Shown in pieces: positions 6,219 through 7,736 of a stretch of 7,736 nucleotides of DNA. The DNA comes from Gemmatimonadales bacterium (GTDB taxonomy: Bacteria; Gemmatimonadota; Gemmatimonadetes; Gemmatimonadales; GWC2-71-9). Each line of letters opens with the position of its first letter. Position 1 is the stretch's first letter. The translations under genes were made by a program, and so were the position numbers. Location: NCBI GenBank assembly GCA_013816685.1, contig JACDDX010000011.1:5628-13363 (forward strand), written 5' to 3'. The notes beneath the pieces were generated by a model. That model did no database searches. It was not told the origin of the DNA and saw only the letters and a program-made list of their open reading frames with translations.

Positions 6219-7736
6219 TGCAGGAGCCGCATCCCTTCCGGGAGCTTCTCCAGGAGTATGTCGGCGAGTGTCTGCCCCTGGTGGACACGATCACGGAACA
6301 GCTGCTCGCGTGCGAGCGCAGGTGGGGTGATGGTGCGGGAGATCCCGAGCCGCTCCGACTCGCCGCCGGACCGCTGCACACCGTGAAGGGCAACTCGGCG
6401 ATGATGGGCCTCCCGGCAGTGCAGGGACTCGTGCACGCGCTGGAAGACGCCGTGGCGTTGCTCCGACGGGAATCGGGCGTTCGCACCGCCGCCTCCGCTT
6501 CCCAGCTCCTGGAATGGACCGGGCTCCTCACCGACGCGGTTCGCGAGGCGCCACTCCGCGATGAGTGGTCCGACGTCGAAGCAGCGACCGGCCGGGTGCG
6601 CCGCTGGGTGGTGGACCAGGTAGGTGGGCTCGGCCCGACGTCCTCGGGGGACGAGCGTCGACTGAGCGATCGACGCATGGCGGAAGCACCCGATGCTTCC
6701 CCCGACACAGTCCGCGTCGATTTCCGGCGGCTCGATGAGCTCCTCGAGGTGCTGGGCGAAGCGCTCATCGGCCATTCGGCGCTCAGCGATGTCGCCGGCC
6801 GCGTTCGTCGCCGCGTGGGTCACGCGCCGGACGCCACCGACTTGGAACAGACCGTCGAAACCCTGGGCCGTACGCTTCGCCGGCTCGAGCGCGCGGTGAT
6901 GCAGACCCGGCTGCTTCCGATCGCGACGGTATTCGGACGGTTTCCCCGCGTGGTGCGCGACCTCGCGCGTTCGGAGCAGAAGCAGGTGGAGCTGATCCTG
7001 ACGGGTGGCGACGCCCTGCTGGACAAGACGATTCTCGACCGGCTGGGCGAGCCGCTGGTACACCTCCTTACCAACGCGGTGGTGCATGGCGTTGAGAGCG
7101 CCGCGGATCGGGTCCGTGCTGGTAAGCCGGCCGAGGCTCGGCTCGAGCTGACCGCCGTCACCGCCGGGGGCAGGGCAATGCTCACCCTTCGCGACGACGG
7201 CCGAGGCCTCGACCACGACCGGATCCGCGCGCGCGCGCGTGAGGGTGGTGTGGACACGACGCACATGGATGAGGCGCAGCTCGCCGCGTTCATCTTCATG
7301 CCGAACTTCTCCACGGCCGATCGGATCTCCGAGCTCGCGGGGCGCGGCGTCGGTCTCGACGTGGTCGCACGCTCCATCCGTTCGCTGAACGGCACCATCG
7401 ACGTGTCGAGCGATCCGGGTCGGGGCGCCACATTCTCGATGAGCCTGCCGCTCAGCCTCGTAATAGTACGGTCGCTGGTGGTCGAGGTGGATCGGGAGCG
7501 TTACGCGATTCCCATCGACCAGGTCGCAGAGACGGTGCGGGTTGCGCCGGACGACATCCACCACATCCGCCGTCAGGGCGTGACCGCCTGGCGTCGAGGC
7601 ATGGTCTCGATCGCCGACGGCGGGGTGCTGCTCGGGTCGCCGGCGATGTTGGCGACACACACCGAGCCGGTGGCGCGGCGCTACTGCGTCGTGCTCGGAG
7701 TGGGTCTCCGCCGACGCGGGCTGCTGGTGGACCGCC
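6218..7736 (+). CDS. cheA: CheA-type chemosensory histidine kinase (3' truncated)
   Basis: The frame is open from ATG 6218 to the right edge (506 residues, incomplete), translated here by hand with no internal stop. HPt domain, ~1-110: H54 in PLHTVKGNSAMMG is the predicted phosphorylated histidine. Next is a ~50-residue linker with GDERRLSDRR (144-153). The dimerisation domain, ~165-250, reads VRVDFRRLDELLEVLGE...MQTRLLPIATVFGRF. The ATPase domain, ~270-412, has an N box (HLLTNAVVHGVE, N286), a G1 box (DDGRG, from D326), FMPNFSTADRI and a G2 box (GRGVGLDVV, from G375). A CheW-like domain begins at ~413 (PLSLVIVRSLVVEV, YAIPIDQV) and runs off the edge. The gap between HPt and dimerisation domains is too short for a CheY-binding P2 domain. 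The kinase should phosphorylate the coupled CheY in a receptor-CheW array. No receptor, CheW, CheB or CheR gene is visible. A fused receiver further C-terminal cannot be excluded. Confidence 0.93.
   Translation, partial: MQEPHPFRELLQEYVGECLPLVDTITEQLLACERRWGDGAGDPEPLRLAAGPLHTVKGNSAMMGLPAVQGLVHALEDAVALLRRESGVRTAASASQLLEWTGLLTDAVREAPLRDEWSDVEAATGRVRRWVVDQVGGLGPTSSGDERRLSDRRMAEAPDASPDTVRVDFRRLDELLEVLGEALIGHSALSDVAGRVRRRVGHAPDATDLEQTVETLGRTLRRLERAVMQTRLLPIATVFGRFPRVVRDLARSEQKQVELILTGGDALLDKTILDRLGEPLVHLLTNAVVHGVESAADRVRAGKPAEARLELTAVTAGGRAMLTLRDDGRGLDHDRIRARAREGGVDTTHMDEAQLAAFIFMPNFSTADRISELAGRGVGLDVVARSIRSLNGTIDVSSDPGRGATFSMSLPLSLVIVRSLVVEVDRERYAIPIDQVAETVRVAPDDIHHIRRQGVTAWRRGMVSIADGGVLLGSPAMLATHTEPVARRYCVVLGVGLRRRGLLVDR

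Noticed and set aside
7226..7239. Alternating CG run (possible Z-DNA or slippage site)
   Set aside because: It encodes an ordinary Arg/Ala helix segment within the CheA ATPase domain; in frame, short and not needed to explain anything.
6134..7660. 508-codon open frame on the - strand across cheA
   Set aside because: It is antisense to a clear CheA with domain motifs in order. Its translation is low-complexity and R/H/A-rich without a recognisable fold, as expected from codon bias in GC-rich DNA.

Overview
The window is gene-dense, high-G+C bacterial DNA (roughly two thirds G+C by eye). Its strong third-position G/C bias produces many long antisense open frames. No rRNA, tRNA, CRISPR array, insertion sequence or phage gene was seen. 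The lineage cannot be fixed from the sequence alone; a free-living soil or aquatic bacterium that makes exopolysaccharide fits, and Gemmatimonadota is one unproven guess.

Left part (1-5501) is a carbohydrate locus of four genes in two convergent pairs. On the + strand are the C-terminal part of a glycoside hydrolase family 2-like protein (cut by the window start) and, overlapping it by 4 nt (ATGA), a 743-residue fusion of a GH1-like TIM barrel with an RmlD-type sugar-nucleotide reductase. On the - strand are a GT4-like glycosyltransferase and, 11 bp downstream, a flavoprotein resembling the eukaryotic (fungal/protozoan) type of UDP-galactopyranose mutase. The two pairs meet tail to tail and their coding regions overlap by 46 bp. 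Together they suggest synthesis and trimming or remodelling of a glycan, possibly one containing galactofuranose and a deoxysugar. The actual sugar is inference.

Middle (5502-5819) is a 318-bp divergent intergenic region. It holds a perfect TATAAT box reading leftward to the glycosyltransferase. That box shows the glycosyltransferase should start at a GTG (5501) rather than at the upstream ATGs. A small GC-rich inverted repeat lies near the middle.

Right part (5820-7736) is a chemosensory pair on the + strand: a stand-alone CheY receiver with all canonical residues, then CheA, whose ATG overlaps the cheY stop (TGATG). CheA runs off the window end. It has an HPt domain, dimerisation domain, ATPase domain and the start of a CheW-like domain, but no room for a CheY-binding P2 domain. 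Such a module next to polysaccharide genes could govern motility or polysaccharide output; adjacency alone does not settle this.
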